Below are positions 26,801-31,449 of a stretch of DNA of 64,000 bases, one piece after another. Below the pieces are notes generated by a model. It was not told the DNA's origin, ran no database searches, and saw nothing but the letters and a program-made list of their open reading frames with translations. The stretch comes from Diphasiastrum complanatum. Lineage: Eukaryota > Streptophyta > Lycopodiopsida > Lycopodiales > Lycopodiaceae. The stretch lies in the NCBI GenBank assembly GCA_029204225.1, contig CM055107.1, forward strand, positions 9,043,472 to 9,107,471, read 5' to 3'. Position 1 is the stretch's first letter, and every line of letters starts with the position of its first letter. The translations under genes were made by a program, and so were the position numbers.

Positions 26801-27020
26801 CCTATTTGAGACAAACTGCCTTCTTTTACGTATCTTATGAAGTCGTCTGTCAATTTCACAGGGAATGGATGTTCGACAAGGCTTGCAGACTGCAGCACGC
26901 AAATGCCTTTCTGTTGGAGACGTCAATGGTCCAGACTTATCAAGTTATGTAGTGAAAGTAGAAGGCTTGATCCACTGCCCTGAAAACCTAAGTACTCCCC
27001 TATTGACGAATGGCCATTGA
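1467..27020 (+). CDS. CNNM/DUF21-CBS domain membrane protein (3' part of gene, six exons)
   Basis: The join is 1467-1554, 1715-1788, 1958-2363, 12408-12454, 12693-12768, 26862-27020. All introns are GT-AG and every phase matches. The ~282 residues read as the cytosolic CBS-pair module of a plant DUF21/CNNM protein (relatives of bacterial CorC and yeast Mam3, implicated in divalent-cation homeostasis). Motifs include ARGHSRIPVY, NIIGLLLVKSLLTV, VPANMPLYDILNEFQKG, SSHMAAVV, then a variable ~80-residue loop, then GIITLEDVFEELLQ and EEIVDETDEYID. The N-terminal membrane-spanning DUF21 part is missing from the window. The C-terminal tail after VHRRIRVVAAS is not like the angiosperm tails I know. 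The last exon is chosen for its acceptor, phase and stop; that join is the least certain. Introns 3 and 5 are 10.0 and 14.1 kb and full of transposons. Confidence 0.85.
2564..2605. repeat. (CT)21 microsatellite
   Basis: An uninterrupted CT run, followed by further CT-rich fragments to about 2646. It lies in intron 3 of the CNNM gene, shortly after the exon ending at 2363. Confidence 0.95.
2760..2937 (+). mobile_element. Possible copia fragment (+), hinge to RT start
   Basis: A reading frame rich in Ala, Pro and Gln (AGGAVVQVAQQPAAPP and onward), ending in ALTVEEAIQES, resembles the low-complexity hinge between integrase and reverse transcriptase of Ty1/copia polyproteins and the ...TVEEAL... 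start of RT. It then runs directly into a copia RT fragment of opposite orientation. The similarity is short, so this is tentative. Confidence 0.35.
2938..3300 (-). mobile_element. Ty1/copia reverse transcriptase fragment (-)
   Basis: The reverse strand encodes ~115 residues of the N-terminal half of a Ty1/copia RT: WRDAMQVEYNALEENHTW, ACKWTFRIKYNQDGSI, KYKARLVAKGF, YEETFAPIAKLVTIR, and finally the DVTNAFLNG motif, where homology stops. The frame is open, but the catalytic YVDD half, the integrase and the LTRs are absent. It lies antisense in intron 3 of the CNNM gene. Confidence 0.85.
3315..4562 (+). mobile_element. ORF1-only LINE derivative (HAL-like), + strand
   Basis: This element consists of a LINE ORF1 (about 3315-4269), a ~180-bp 3' UTR, and a 3' end like that of the longer LINEs in the window: a TACGCCTTTGGGCG motif, then AAAGACGTTAGTAAAGC, then a CTT/CT-rich tail (4504-4562). 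ORF2 (endonuclease and RT) is missing between the ORF1 stop at ~4267 and the 3' UTR. Mammalian HAL1 elements have the same plan, ORF1 without ORF2. The 5' boundary is approximate. It lies in sense orientation inside intron 3 of the CNNM gene. Confidence 0.65.
3455..4269 (+). pseudogene. LINE ORF1p-like protein, one frameshift
   Basis: Frame one (3455-3733) is strongly heptad-like (LQVDMERLREALLSHERQL and similar) and looks like the coiled coil of an L1-type ORF1p. It could extend upstream to about 3315 without a stop. Frame two (3730-4269) continues with more helix and then a compact C-terminal domain containing SHIFLCFKDEDSRRTV, LTPLQWEERKKLISEAR and GQKVLFRDGRPIFVD. This is the pattern of L1 ORF1p C-terminal domains (…T..QWEERKKL..EAR..G….R.GR..F), which bind RNA and chaperone nucleic acids. 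The two frames join by a single-base shift near 3728. The window's longer LINE has a homologous C-terminal domain at 20279-20643. Confidence 0.7.
4563..4850 (+). mobile_element. LINE ORF2 linker fragment (5'- and 3'-truncated)
   Basis: Immediately after the CT tail of the ORF1-only element comes a LINE ORF2 segment encoding RPPWYDDECCSHHHLV, CKKRAYDSLEERRLIGLLYSS and GAFWREFIPRAPPPLLDDLR. The same segment lies between endonuclease and RT in the longer LINE (near 21736-21990: PPWYDAECRS, GAFWREFIP-like). It stops near 4850, where sequence resembling the copia LTR starts. Confidence 0.65.
4850..7470 (-). mobile_element. Non-autonomous Ty1/copia element: gag-protease, PPT, 3' LTR (-)
   Basis: Read on the minus strand: gag (7511 downward), zinc knuckle, protease, then a ~190-residue region without integrase or complete RT, a polypurine tract (complement of 5245-5259, GGAGGAAAAGGCAAG) and a putative 3' LTR from 5244 down to about 4850. 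The LTR has a TATA-like CTATAAAAGG motif (complement of about 5213-5222). The 5' end, including the 5' LTR, is lost at a junction with a gypsy element near 7458. The element carries structural genes only and would have needed polymerase in trans. Confidence 0.7.
5275..5838 (-). CDS. Unknown C-terminal ORF of the gag-protease copia, with RT-like remnant
   Basis: This 187-residue frame lies directly downstream of the gag-protease frame in the same element. Most of it is unrecognised. It includes a hydrophobic run, SIILMLKVLIIFFMASNV. Near its end, EVCYGLKRAGFLRFDTHLHL and FGIYLLIYDGDIVFTN resemble the copia RT motifs around YGLKQ and the catalytic YVDD loop, but here the loop reads YDGD. I infer a heavily deleted RT, joined so that the frame stayed open. 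The ORF ends just before the polypurine tract. Confidence 0.45.
   Translation of the reverse strand: MNDVIVNDSEEESLSCESLPKTLSRSYCLKKESTSIILMLKVLIIFFMASNVFEVSTSYDAIIKRESYEGKSNERLVLGKIQGMDLTSLHQLKGFYDCELIKHDRDGKRLVGEDYMEQIERRFLQGKGDLIGELIEVCYGLKRAGFLRFDTHLHLLYFMLDGKFGIYLLIYDGDIVFTNLCGNSTQK
5847..7511 (-). CDS. Copia Gag-protease polyprotein (truncated start)
   Basis: The frame is open for 554 codons. Residues ~20-170 are a copia Gag (UBN2 type) domain: LLKEVGKCTSSLEAWEALKKLYES, LTLRRQIFQSL, LNGLLDDHANLVQSFAIQKTLPS. A basic KGKFKGKGKGKWSKG stretch precedes a zinc knuckle, CFYCGIKGHFANER, where the last Cys of CX2CX4HX4C is replaced by Arg. The protease follows with WWIDSGASSHMTSH (catalytic DSG present), LDGVLYIPSLSKNLLSVGQ and GRLFKLDAFV. 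After about residue 390 there is no GAG-pre-integrase or integrase, only a Lys- and Ser-rich region of unknown origin. The first ~17 residues read into the gypsy junction and are not native. Confidence 0.8.
   Translation of the reverse strand: MNLWKNPVKPRKDFTSLMVFSKRAKKALHMIKMNVTNELLKEVGKCTSSLEAWEALKKLYESKSTSRVLTLRRQIFQSLQKKEESTHAFVLRVKAFNDELACIDESIKELELVQVILNGLLDDHANLVQSFAIQKTLPSIVNLQEILVNEEYRLQSRGGGSTSTSHYEEDAMFIKGKFKGKGKGKWSKGQDQGEISSFGKKKDKSKLKCFYCGIKGHFANERLKKQRDEGSKQINFTTNDEGLGGGDSLLMCSSSPISSEGDKDSWWIDSGASSHMTSHKEFFTSLVTYDGAKKTIHMANGGECVIEGIGSIPICLSTNRKARLDGVLYIPSLSKNLLSVGQMIEKGYMVKFGGDACFITKEEILVARGNRQGRLFKLDAFVMANKKDGMEKEIGLNFPKLPFSINKIGGSYAKSNKLPYARSRLRSIMLLGDVHLCANLASLEDNDGVSKVLHGKCKHAKGKERANFINGGEGSSLEKIVVNDFFDHMEKDVARCIHEGDGSSTFFCYDPKSFFQQVESHVFIKRVDQMVLSRDLVREIVTSQEEEKYVKSSK
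7458..9506 (+). pseudogene. Gypsy pol remnant (RNase H-integrase-chromodomain), interrupted
   Basis: RNase H (7690-8080): GSFLVERDASDYAVGAILYQ, STYEKELFAVIHALKIWRHYL, MTDHESLKYICDASDLRGRKARW, DALSRI. Integrase (8290-9150): HECHDSPSAGHPGIQRTLDLVKRE, then a deletion that removes the CX2C half of the HHCC zinc finger, then SISMDFVVGLPKSGKGHD, YGLPNDIVSDRDSKFTGKFW and IERVNQSMEDML, which contain the DDE residues. An in-frame TAA follows RDHP (~8741), and frames shift near 8245 and 9140. C-terminus: FSGPFKVLNKIGRAAYRLELP, HPVFHVSRLKERLGG, then a chromodomain ending ...LIRWKGMSDDEDTWEKEDDLR and a stop at 9504-9506. Confidence 0.85.
7458..9531 (+). mobile_element. Ty3/gypsy chromovirus, 3' half (RT end, RNase H, IN, chromodomain)
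   Basis: Reading starts abruptly within the end of RT (REVKSFLGFTGFFHKFIKDYA) where the minus-strand copia gag ends. It continues through RNase H, integrase and a C-terminal chromodomain. The stop at 9504-9506 is followed by a polypurine tract (ATGGGGGGGGGAA, ~9519-9531) and an LTR starting TGTTATG. Gag, protease and most of RT are missing. The chromodomain places it among plant chromoviruses. Confidence 0.85.
9532..9880 (+). repeat. Gypsy 3' LTR (right end uncertain)
   Basis: It starts with TG directly after the polypurine tract. A TATA-like motif (CTATATAGTGG) lies at about 9671-9681, and downstream G-rich sequence matches no protein. No second copy is present in the window, so the right end is set only by where LINE sequence becomes recognisable (after about 9900). 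Confidence 0.55.
9900..11010 (+). mobile_element. LINE fragment: endonuclease and linker, frameshifted
   Basis: Several frames together encode an APE-type LINE endonuclease: LWNCNGTTASDFRDF, ILLLTETQESPERGL, RGSGGVACLVQDFLQP, RDLFMAICYFPPDTS. Then come GLAIYNGLLQWP, HSGGHSVVDYFMGS and LSDHSYLSLSIGPL. These match the endonuclease of the longer LINE at 20700-21500 segment by segment. The usual GDFNA motif reads ARDLMPAD here. RT is absent; the fragment stops near 11010 without a CT tail. Confidence 0.75.
11011..12407. other. Intronic DNA, T-rich, with a possible gypsy RT-start remnant
   Basis: Mostly unrecognised T-rich sequence, including three close copies of TTGGTCAAA near 11338-11365. At about 11665-11785 (+) a short frame reads LFVDYWDIFAWTYKDLREI and YEQRINY, resembling the segment just before RT in Ty3/gypsy polyproteins (…DVFAW.Y.DM..I….H.I). 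The fragment is only ~40 residues. The stretch ends in the acceptor GATGCAG of the next CNNM exon. Confidence 0.4.
12408..12768 (+). CDS. CNNM/DUF21 gene exons d and e
   Basis: Exon d (12408-12454, 47 bp) encodes EEIVDETDEYIDVHR plus two bases of an Arg codon. It follows GATGCAG and ends at GTAATT. Exon e (12693-12768, 76 bp) completes that codon and encodes IRVVAASSMAKVTSSLRRAG and SCWAA before GTAAAT. EEIVDETDEYIDVH is the near-invariant end of the plant DUF21 CBS region, and it continues the GIITLEDVFEELLQ of the exon 10 kb upstream in phase 0. This shows that the transposon-packed 10-kb interval is an intron. Confidence 0.88.
12769..13534. other. Intron 5 of the CNNM gene, left part; nothing recognised
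   Basis: AT-rich intronic sequence with no protein or RNA similarity. A possible 16-bp microexon (12935-12950, between TTGCAG and GTAAGA) was considered, but it breaks the phase of the final exon. Confidence 0.5.
13535..13924 (+). repeat. Copia 5' LTR (390 bp)
   Basis: It starts TG, ends CA and abuts a perfect 12-base primer site. It is unpaired because the 3' half of the element is lost. Confidence 0.8.
14348..15244 (+). CDS. Copia Gag (UBN2 type), shifted at the C-terminus
   Basis: I start at the ATG at 14348 (MSSLAKSMLSEASRLDG), the usual copia Gag start, rather than at the earlier in-frame ATG at 14300. The Gag N-terminus LDGTNFSIWKLKIKNIL is followed by the UBN2 region (HILGALYVTASTTRFLYLKNKL, LRMETGETVTDHLTKIQDL, IVLNSLSYACQNFVMMISV, YGLLLQEEMRRVN) and a Lys-rich tail. 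Near 15115 the frame slips: the next frame carries CGKYGHFAFEC, the end of the zinc knuckle, so a small indel removed its first Cys and misread the last ~40 residues. Gag would package the element RNA. Confidence 0.85.
   Translation: MSSLAKSMLSEASRLDGTNFSIWKLKIKNILEDKECWKLVTGEEPVPTSELELKAYIKRGEKAHRIIDMSVRDNVIPLIRSAEGPVDVWHILGALYVTASTTRFLYLKNKLYTLRMETGETVTDHLTKIQDLRYQLFVLGEPIADKDLVPIVLNSLSYACQNFVMMISVREKIPTYEEIYGLLLQEEMRRVNLSKREDFQEHAFASKKKQNPAKDKKKGKGKNKGAPQTLEQGMENLQMSKAQSFSSTSSTPRRKENFVVNMDTLLLSAGQSLQSKRRAQRSKEEMLLRVLQERSKVT
15245..16207 (+). pseudogene. Copia protease-integrase remnant
   Basis: The protease reads GGWYIDLSASKHMTPH, with the family DSG altered to DLS, followed by VKVIKNVLYVPGLAKNLLSVG. 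A TAG interrupts KGL/EDNLYRL (15619-15621). GAG-pre-integrase follows (DRLWHERYGHLGYQNMQVL, EACAMGKQQRQKFP), then the integrase core LDLVHSDLWGP and, after a frameshift, MTFIDDFSCKIWIYFLKQ. The second catalytic Asp region reads LSSNGGGEF where the family has RSDNGGEF, so Asp is replaced by Asn. A further shift precedes the ERKNRT-like end at ~16205. No activity is expected. Confidence 0.8.
16208..18600 (-). mobile_element. Decayed Ty3/gypsy element (-): gag, protease, RT
   Basis: On the minus strand from about 18500 down: gag (WESYFELRHASTNEVWCIKKATYHLIDVADRWW split over frames), a damaged zinc knuckle (LKCYYCLGKHLF), and a protease-like region (SVEAQMGYHFDDT; SQLVKRLKISTVPSAYRYT; FEMTRLARFDIVLRERWHA). 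RT follows (MNLREED, then YIQPSFSPFVCPILLV, IILKSGYHQINFRAKDVPKTTFRT, WFGHYEFLV) and ends near AKVAMVLNWPRP at 16210. Stops and frameshifts are frequent. RNase H, integrase and LTRs are not seen. Its end abuts the truncated copia integrase. Confidence 0.75.
17020..17655 (-). pseudogene. Gypsy protease-region remnant
   Basis: Two open minus-strand stretches (17374-17655 and 17020-17346) join around one TAG between MPIRI and EYKDKLHFEMTRL. The pattern SQLVKRLKI, MPDRKAIEI and MTRLARFDIVLRERW resembles plant gypsy sequence around the aspartic protease. The expected DSGA motif near SDAPVCFLS is not intact. Confidence 0.6.
18791..18834. repeat. (CT)22 microsatellite, AATAAA-preceded
   Basis: The CT run follows AATAAA (18785-18790) directly, as at LINE 3' ends, and a LINE fragment starts directly after it at 18835. 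The sequence to its left is not recognisably LINE. Confidence 0.95.
18835..20278 (+). mobile_element. 5'-truncated LINE: ORF2 C-terminus, 3' UTR, CT tail
   Basis: It starts exactly at the end of the preceding CT tract. It encodes LERFCFRKAIRDALRKCRLF, TPSAMYAAEIWCTGL, LARMIRAKPSVPHEIILAEFA and then SSHQLAIETGRF. A zinc-finger pattern CQVCSLHEVESEEHFIFRC (CX2CX9HX4C) lies near 19567-19623. Several shifts and stops are present. The 3' UTR shares TATATGCCTTTTGGCATGGAAA with the next LINE, then AATAAA (20228-20233) and a CTTT/CT tail (20235-20278). Confidence 0.85.
20279..20643 (+). pseudogene. LINE ORF1p C-terminal domain (5'-truncated)
   Basis: The frame is open from the CT junction to the TAG at 20641-20643: NIRVRGIPDTQDALAETKRF, ATLIIRFTSLASRRDALG, then LTYIQVEERRKAFQVARESG and KRVIYRDGRVRFLD. 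The last part matches the C-terminal domain of the ORF1-only element at 4120-4235 (LTPLQWEERKKL, LFRDGRPIFVD). The N-terminal coiled coil is lost by 5' truncation. Confidence 0.7.
20653..21267 (+). pseudogene. LINE endonuclease domain (start of ORF2)
   Basis: APE-like endonuclease: LQIGVWNCAGIHSSSTAGDL, ILFIMETHESPERGL, GRGSGGVACLYRETL, RDLFIAACYFPPESS, HILLTGDFNAWTS. The conserved N, E and GDFN residues are present. After about residue 195 the frame is lost, though homologous linker pieces (HSGGHSVVDYLMGS-like) continue to ~21500. This enzyme nicks the target DNA to prime reverse transcription. Confidence 0.8.
22081..22943 (+). pseudogene. LINE reverse transcriptase domain, one frameshift
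   Basis: Part one (22081-22490): MVLAAIKKMKSNKARDVEDL, NIIHPIHKNGDPMIPSNYRT, QAGFRAYYSTTDHIFTLRAL. Part two, one frame over (22503-22943): MDFKKAFDSVPRSLLIQRL, IWSTIGVKQGCSLSPVLVGL, ILLYADDVVLVSPTREGL. The catalytic YADD and upstream DFKKAFD are intact, so damage is limited to the frameshift near 22495. Confidence 0.85.
22950..23616 (+). pseudogene. LINE ORF2 C-terminal region with CCHC finger
   Basis: Continues RT in two frames: LTLGGQVLEVVPSYTYMGIL, LGKGHASLVQLERF, then RAKPSVPHEIILAEFAVPPI. A deletion joins this to ILDDSSIAHIYWHNQIGVKP. The end has LRVSSHQLAIETGRF and a CQLCSLGEVESEEHFIFRC finger (CX2CX9HX4C). Compared with the copy at 18835-20278, about 50 residues after PPIQI are missing. 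Confidence 0.8.
23784..23833. repeat. (CT)25 LINE tail
   Basis: Follows AATAAAGCTTT and terminates the LINE. The LINE at 20235-20278 has a similar tail with extra T residues. Confidence 0.95.
23834..26861. other. Intron 5 of the CNNM gene, right part; nothing recognised
   Basis: About 3 kb of AT-rich sequence without convincing coding potential. The short ORFs (for example 24793-25173) show no domain. It ends in the acceptor TTTCACAG. Confidence 0.5.
26862..27020 (+). CDS. CNNM/DUF21 gene last exon (proposed)
   Basis: After CAATTTCACAG a frame in the expected phase 0 reads GMDVRQGLQTAARKCLSVGD and SSYVVKVEGLIHC and ends STPLLTNGH with TGA at 27018-27020. A closing ...PLL.N... string also ends several plant DUF21 proteins, which supports this as the true C-terminus. 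The basic and Ser-containing tail fits the variable C-terminal region. The call rests on splice site, phase and position; the tail itself is not conserved enough to prove it. Confidence 0.65.
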   Translation, partial: GMDVRQGLQTAARKCLSVGDVNGPDLSSYVVKVEGLIHCPENLSTPLLTNGH

Positions 27021-27676
27021 GTATAATGCACATGTATTTTCTAATTTCTTCACCTCACAACCTGTGTCACAGAAATCTTAGCTGGAAGTATGTAGCTATA
27101 CCCATCAATCCATGTCAAGAAACAAAAACATTAGCATAGATTCACTGTAGTAGAATATATCGTTTTTTATACTAGTGCTTTACAAGCAGGTTTCTTGCAA
27201 GGTATGTTTGTATTGATCTGCTTTGTTGAGACCTTCCATTCTTAGCACATTTGAGTGATCGTGTCATCACATTGAGTATTATAATTGAAAAAGATTTTTC
27301 TGCATACTGCTGTCTATTTAGAACAGAACTTGAACAGATGCCTAAAAAGTTTTCTGTAAAAAATTCTCCAGTTATAAATAGTCATTTGTAGTTCATTTAT
27401 CCTTTTACATCTGATGCTCCAAGTTTGACTAAGCTCTGTTGCAGTAACAAATTGAAGAGTGTGACGTTGGTCGTTTTTCCTTGAAGAATTTACGAGCTCT
27501 TTGGCTGATATCTCACATCCTTGGTACAGAAATAAAATTTATGGACTATTCAAACCTGTCTCACAAAATTGTACTGCAAGCTCTTTTAATGTGTCAAGTA
27601 GTGGCTCTGTTAACTTCAGTAGGGTTTTTAATCTGTTTCGAGCTTCGTTCTTTGTATTCAAATCATTGGTTTCAGC
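27021..27676 (+). other. Probable 3' UTR and downstream flank
   Basis: AT-rich sequence after the stop. AATAAA occurs at about 27529, within GAAATAAAATTT, and could be a polyadenylation signal. No other gene is seen. Confidence 0.35.
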
Positions 27677-28026
27677 TATAGAATCAATGAACCGTTAACG
27701 GTTCAGTATGGTTCTGAGAACCGTACAGTTCACTGTACGGTTCTCAGAACTTTTATGCAGGAACCGTGTGAACCGTGGAGGTAATTAATTAAATTTTTTT
27801 TTTTCAGTACACAGGTCTGTGTGGATTAACAGGTCTGTGTGGAATCTGGATTAACAGGTCTGTGTGGATTATCAGGTCTGTGTGGATCAGGTCCAAATCT
27901 GTGTCTGTAATAATCTGGTAATTAAATAATTAGTTAATTAATTAATTAATTAAATACTGGAACCGTACCACGGTTCAATGAACCGTGGTACGGTTCCTTC
28001 CACGGTTCTGCGAACCGTGGGTTCTA
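27677..28026. mobile_element. Small palindrome-ended insertion (MITE-like, 9-bp flanking repeat)
   Basis: About 350 bp flanked by a 9-bp direct repeat GGTTTCAGC (27668-27676 and 28027-28035). The left end has an 18-bp perfect palindrome (27688-27705) and a perfect 19-bp hairpin with a 2-base loop (27711-27750). The right end has a perfect 19-bp hairpin with a 1-base loop (27959-27997) and a 9-bp hairpin (28000-28020). All are built from GAACCGT/ACGGTTC units. The middle holds four CAGGTCTGTGTGGAT repeats and an AATT-rich run. The 9-bp target duplication suggests a Mutator-type non-autonomous element; this is inference. Confidence 0.7.
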
Positions 28027-28884
28027 AGGTTTCAGCCCTTTGTCTTTCCTTTGAGGCTTTTGGTGCCTGTTCAAGGTTCGTTTGCAACATGGGACCAGCC
28101 AGTACCACAGGATAGTGGATATTTGCTTTTTTCGTTCGATTTCTAGTTTTTTTCCCCAGTTTCCTTTTGCTGATGGCAGCATGAGGTAACATCCATAACC
28201 TCCACCTGGAAATAAGCTTCTGCTGACATCATTTACATTTGGAGCCTGATTATGCACAGCAGCCAGGTTCCTTTCACAAAGGAGAAAAATTGCTAATTTT
28301 TACTATAAAAATATCACCCTAATGCTTTGGTGCAGGTAAATGATTTTGGTTTTTGTTGAAAGCAGCTATGAACATAATACCACATGTCGTGTATGACTAA
28401 TATGTACAACAAATTGAAAGATCATACAAAAGTTTCCAAATGATGTTGCTATATGTTTTCTGCTTTTTTAAGAAATAACCTTTTCAAAATTGGAAGAATG
28501 GGCTCTTCAGCTGGTTCAAATTCGGGCCCTCCCTAAAAGAATCAGAATCGGATATAGTCTGATTTTTTATATTACTTATAGATAGATCAGGCATTCTGTA
28601 GTTTACAATCACTCTCCAATTTGGACTCAATTTTAGGCATTTAGAATGAGAGAGAATGGGATACAAGATGATACAAGTATTGGTTTCTTATGGATCTGCC
28701 TAAAATCTAAATCCGATCTGAATTGGTTGAACTAGTTCAAATCATAGTCGTGGTTAACAGATGGACTTAATTAGAATAACTAGTTCTTTGGGTTGAAATT
28801 GAGTTACTGAGGCCCCAAACCCTGTAATTACCTATATGTTGAAAAAGCTTTCACAACATGTTAATGCTGAATAAACATCATACT

Positions 28885-28965
28885 GCAGACATGAGGGTCC
28901 GGGCCGGACGTGGGCATTCCGCGTCCGCATCCGGCGTCCGGACCCGGACGCGGGGTCAGACGTGT

Positions 28966-29015
<50 letters not shown>

Positions 29016-29271
29016 CTAAGGACGCGGATGGCGGACGCGTCTGCGTCCGGACGCATCCGATTTCTTTTTTTTTTTAGATTTTTTTTGAATTTTTTTTAAA
29101 AAAAATTAAAAAAAAAAATTGCGTTTGGACCTTCGGACGCGTGCGTCCGAGGGCGTTCGGACCCCGGACGCGTCTATTTTTTTTTTTCAAACCCGCGTCC
29201 GGGGATCGGACGCGTCCAGGTCCGGATGCCGGACGCGGACACAGGCAAAACAGCCCGGACCCTCATGTCTA

Positions 29272-29314
<43 letters not shown>

Positions 29315-29371
29315 AATTTTTTTAAGTCTAAAAAAATCAAAAAAATCCAGAAAAAAAAAAAACCGGACGCA

Positions 29372-29437
<66 letters not shown>

Positions 29438-29533
29438 ATTTTTTAAGTCTAAAAAAATCAACAACAAAAAAAAACCGAGCGCGTCCGCGTCCGGACACGG
29501 ACGCGAACGCACGTCCGCCATCCGCTTCCTTAG
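28885..29533. mobile_element. GC-rich foldback-type insertion cluster with CA/TA microsatellites
   Basis: Many copies of CGGACGCG/CGCGTCCG in both orientations. An 18-bp perfect inverted repeat AGACATGAGGGTCCGGGC lies at 28887-28904, with its complement at 29253-29270. A second inverted pair, CTAAGGA.GCGGATGGCGGACG, starts at ~29016 and ends, reversed, at ~29532. The two pairs interleave. A (CA)n(TA)n run lies at about 28969-29015, with TA runs at about 29275-29310 and 29376-29428. Flanks CATCATACT (28876-28884) and CATCATAGT (29534-29542) may be a 9-bp target duplication with one mismatch. Confidence 0.6.
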
Positions 29534-29896
29534 CATCATAGTAATGCATATGTTGAATAAGAAATTGCAAAATTTGAGATCTTCAAAATTAAGTGGCCAC
29601 ATGAAAAAAAAGTTGCACAATTGTGCATGTTTGATACTATATATAAATTGAGGATGCAAGCACTCCGTCAAGCAATGTGGATGGTCCAAGAATACTATAT
29701 GTAGCCATGTGTGATGAATAGAGCCATAGTAGAATGTTACTACAATCCATAATGTTTGGTAGTGGTTAAGTGAGCATGCAAGGTCCTAGTAAAGAATAAT
29801 GCCAAGATTAATGTAAGAGCTCCTAAAAGGACTAAAGCTAAGGTTGAAAATTTGGAGTTACATAAGGGTAATGGTAAAATGTTGTGTGTGGACCAA

Positions 29897-30329
29897 AGAA
29901 GCAGCCCGCGTTCCGGAACGCGATCTAGGATTTCCCATTAGGGTTTCCCGGAACGCAAATTTTTATTGTTTTTTTTATTTCAAGCCTGCCAATATGGGGT
30001 ATCATGTGAAAGGATTTCAAAGGAGCGGTTCTATTGCTTGGTTTCAGATAGTTAACCCCCAACATCTGCTAGTCACTTTATCAGATACTGAAGTGAATTG
30101 GTTTTGCAGATACGGATTTGTAGATATAACATTGGCTAATCATTTCATTTGTATCTGCCTCAGTATTTCTGCTGCTATTCATTGGTCATTTGGATTGCAA
30201 CTAGTTGTGGATCCCTCCACAATGACAAAAAAATTTGCAATTTGTTTTGCGATCCGGGAAAGTTTCTAGTCCCGGATCACTGGCGATCCGGATCGTTTTT
30301 GCAGCGGATCGCGATCCGCTGCAACATAG
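29897..30329. mobile_element. Palindrome-ended insertion with 11-bp flanking repeat
   Basis: Flanked by an 11-bp direct repeat GTGTGGACCAA (29886-29896 and 30330-30340). The left end carries a 16-bp palindrome CGCGTTCCGGAACGCG (29907-29922). The right end carries a GATCCGGGA/TCCCGGATC hairpin (30251-30278) and a 22-bp palindrome at 30301-30322. The interior has no recognised protein. The architecture matches the two neighbouring insertions. Confidence 0.55.
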
Positions 30330-30340
30330 GTGTGGACCAA

Positions 30341-31440
30341 GAGGCAATGTAACCGGCATAGCTCAAGACTCTCATGAGAAATTTGTTGTAGACAAAGAGA
30401 TGCATTGTGAGACATATGTACTGATACTTTTGCCTAAGGACATGGCTAACAAACACCCAATGATGGCCAAAGTACTGGGATGGACCAATGATGCAATTTA
30501 ACATTAGATGGCTCAATACATACAAATAGTATAAGAAATGGTCGTGTAGACCATGAATGCTATGCAATAATGTTGTAGACATTGGTGTTGCACACATAAA
30601 ATTTGCCAAGTGAGTTGTCTATACTAGAGTTCTGGCTAGAAGCAACTATAATGATCTCAAAGCAAAGGGTAATTCAAGGCTAACTAAAATTGGCACGTGG
30701 AAGTGCTAGTAAATGGTAACTTACGACCAAATAGAGTAAGAATGTTATGCAAAATATCTTAGTAGCAAAGATCGCCAAACATGAGATATGAAAGCGTTTG
30801 TGTATCAAACCTTGAAAAATATAATCAAATTTGAAACAAGCATGGGGCCTTAAAAGAATAAAGCCACTCATAGTACAACTTTCATAGAAGAGATGTTGTC
30901 ACCAACAGATTGGCAATGTGATGGTATGTTTGCCCTATATGATTATGCATGTAAATTTACATAATGGCCAAAGAATGTCATAACAATGTTAGTGCATGCA
31001 ACATTCAAAATCCTCAAGAATACATGCCCCAACACTTTGAGTTTAGATTTCGATATCAAATTTGATTTGGTGGCTATAGTTACCGGTTCTTTCACAACCC
31101 ATGCTCTTGTGGCTCATTTTCAAGTGATCTTAGGACTTCAAAGTCATATAAAAGATAATATTATTGCATTCAAATTAGGCATCTATTGATTAGATTAGGT
31201 GCCTCATTATCACAATCAGTTGACAGAAATATACTCAAATAACTTACATCAATTCAAACTCTTGATCTTGAGTGTGTGAATAAGCTTAAGGAGAACCATG
31301 ACATTTCAAAACATGTTGCAAATGGTTTAGTGATTATTTTAGTGGCTATTTATGATCAATTGCTAAAAAAATTGTTTCAAATATTTATACAGCTAAATTA
31401 GCGATTTAACTATCTTCAATAAAATTTGTCGAACATCTCA
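30341..31440. other. Non-coding stretch; nothing recognised
   Basis: AT-rich, short ORFs only, no similarity recognised. Confidence 0.5.
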
Positions 31441-31449
31441 TTTGAGATG

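Noticed and set aside
28969-29430. CA/TA repeat clusters as a CRISPR-like or centromeric array
   Set aside because: Simple dinucleotide runs inside foldback-type insertions, with no spacer-repeat structure or satellite monomer.
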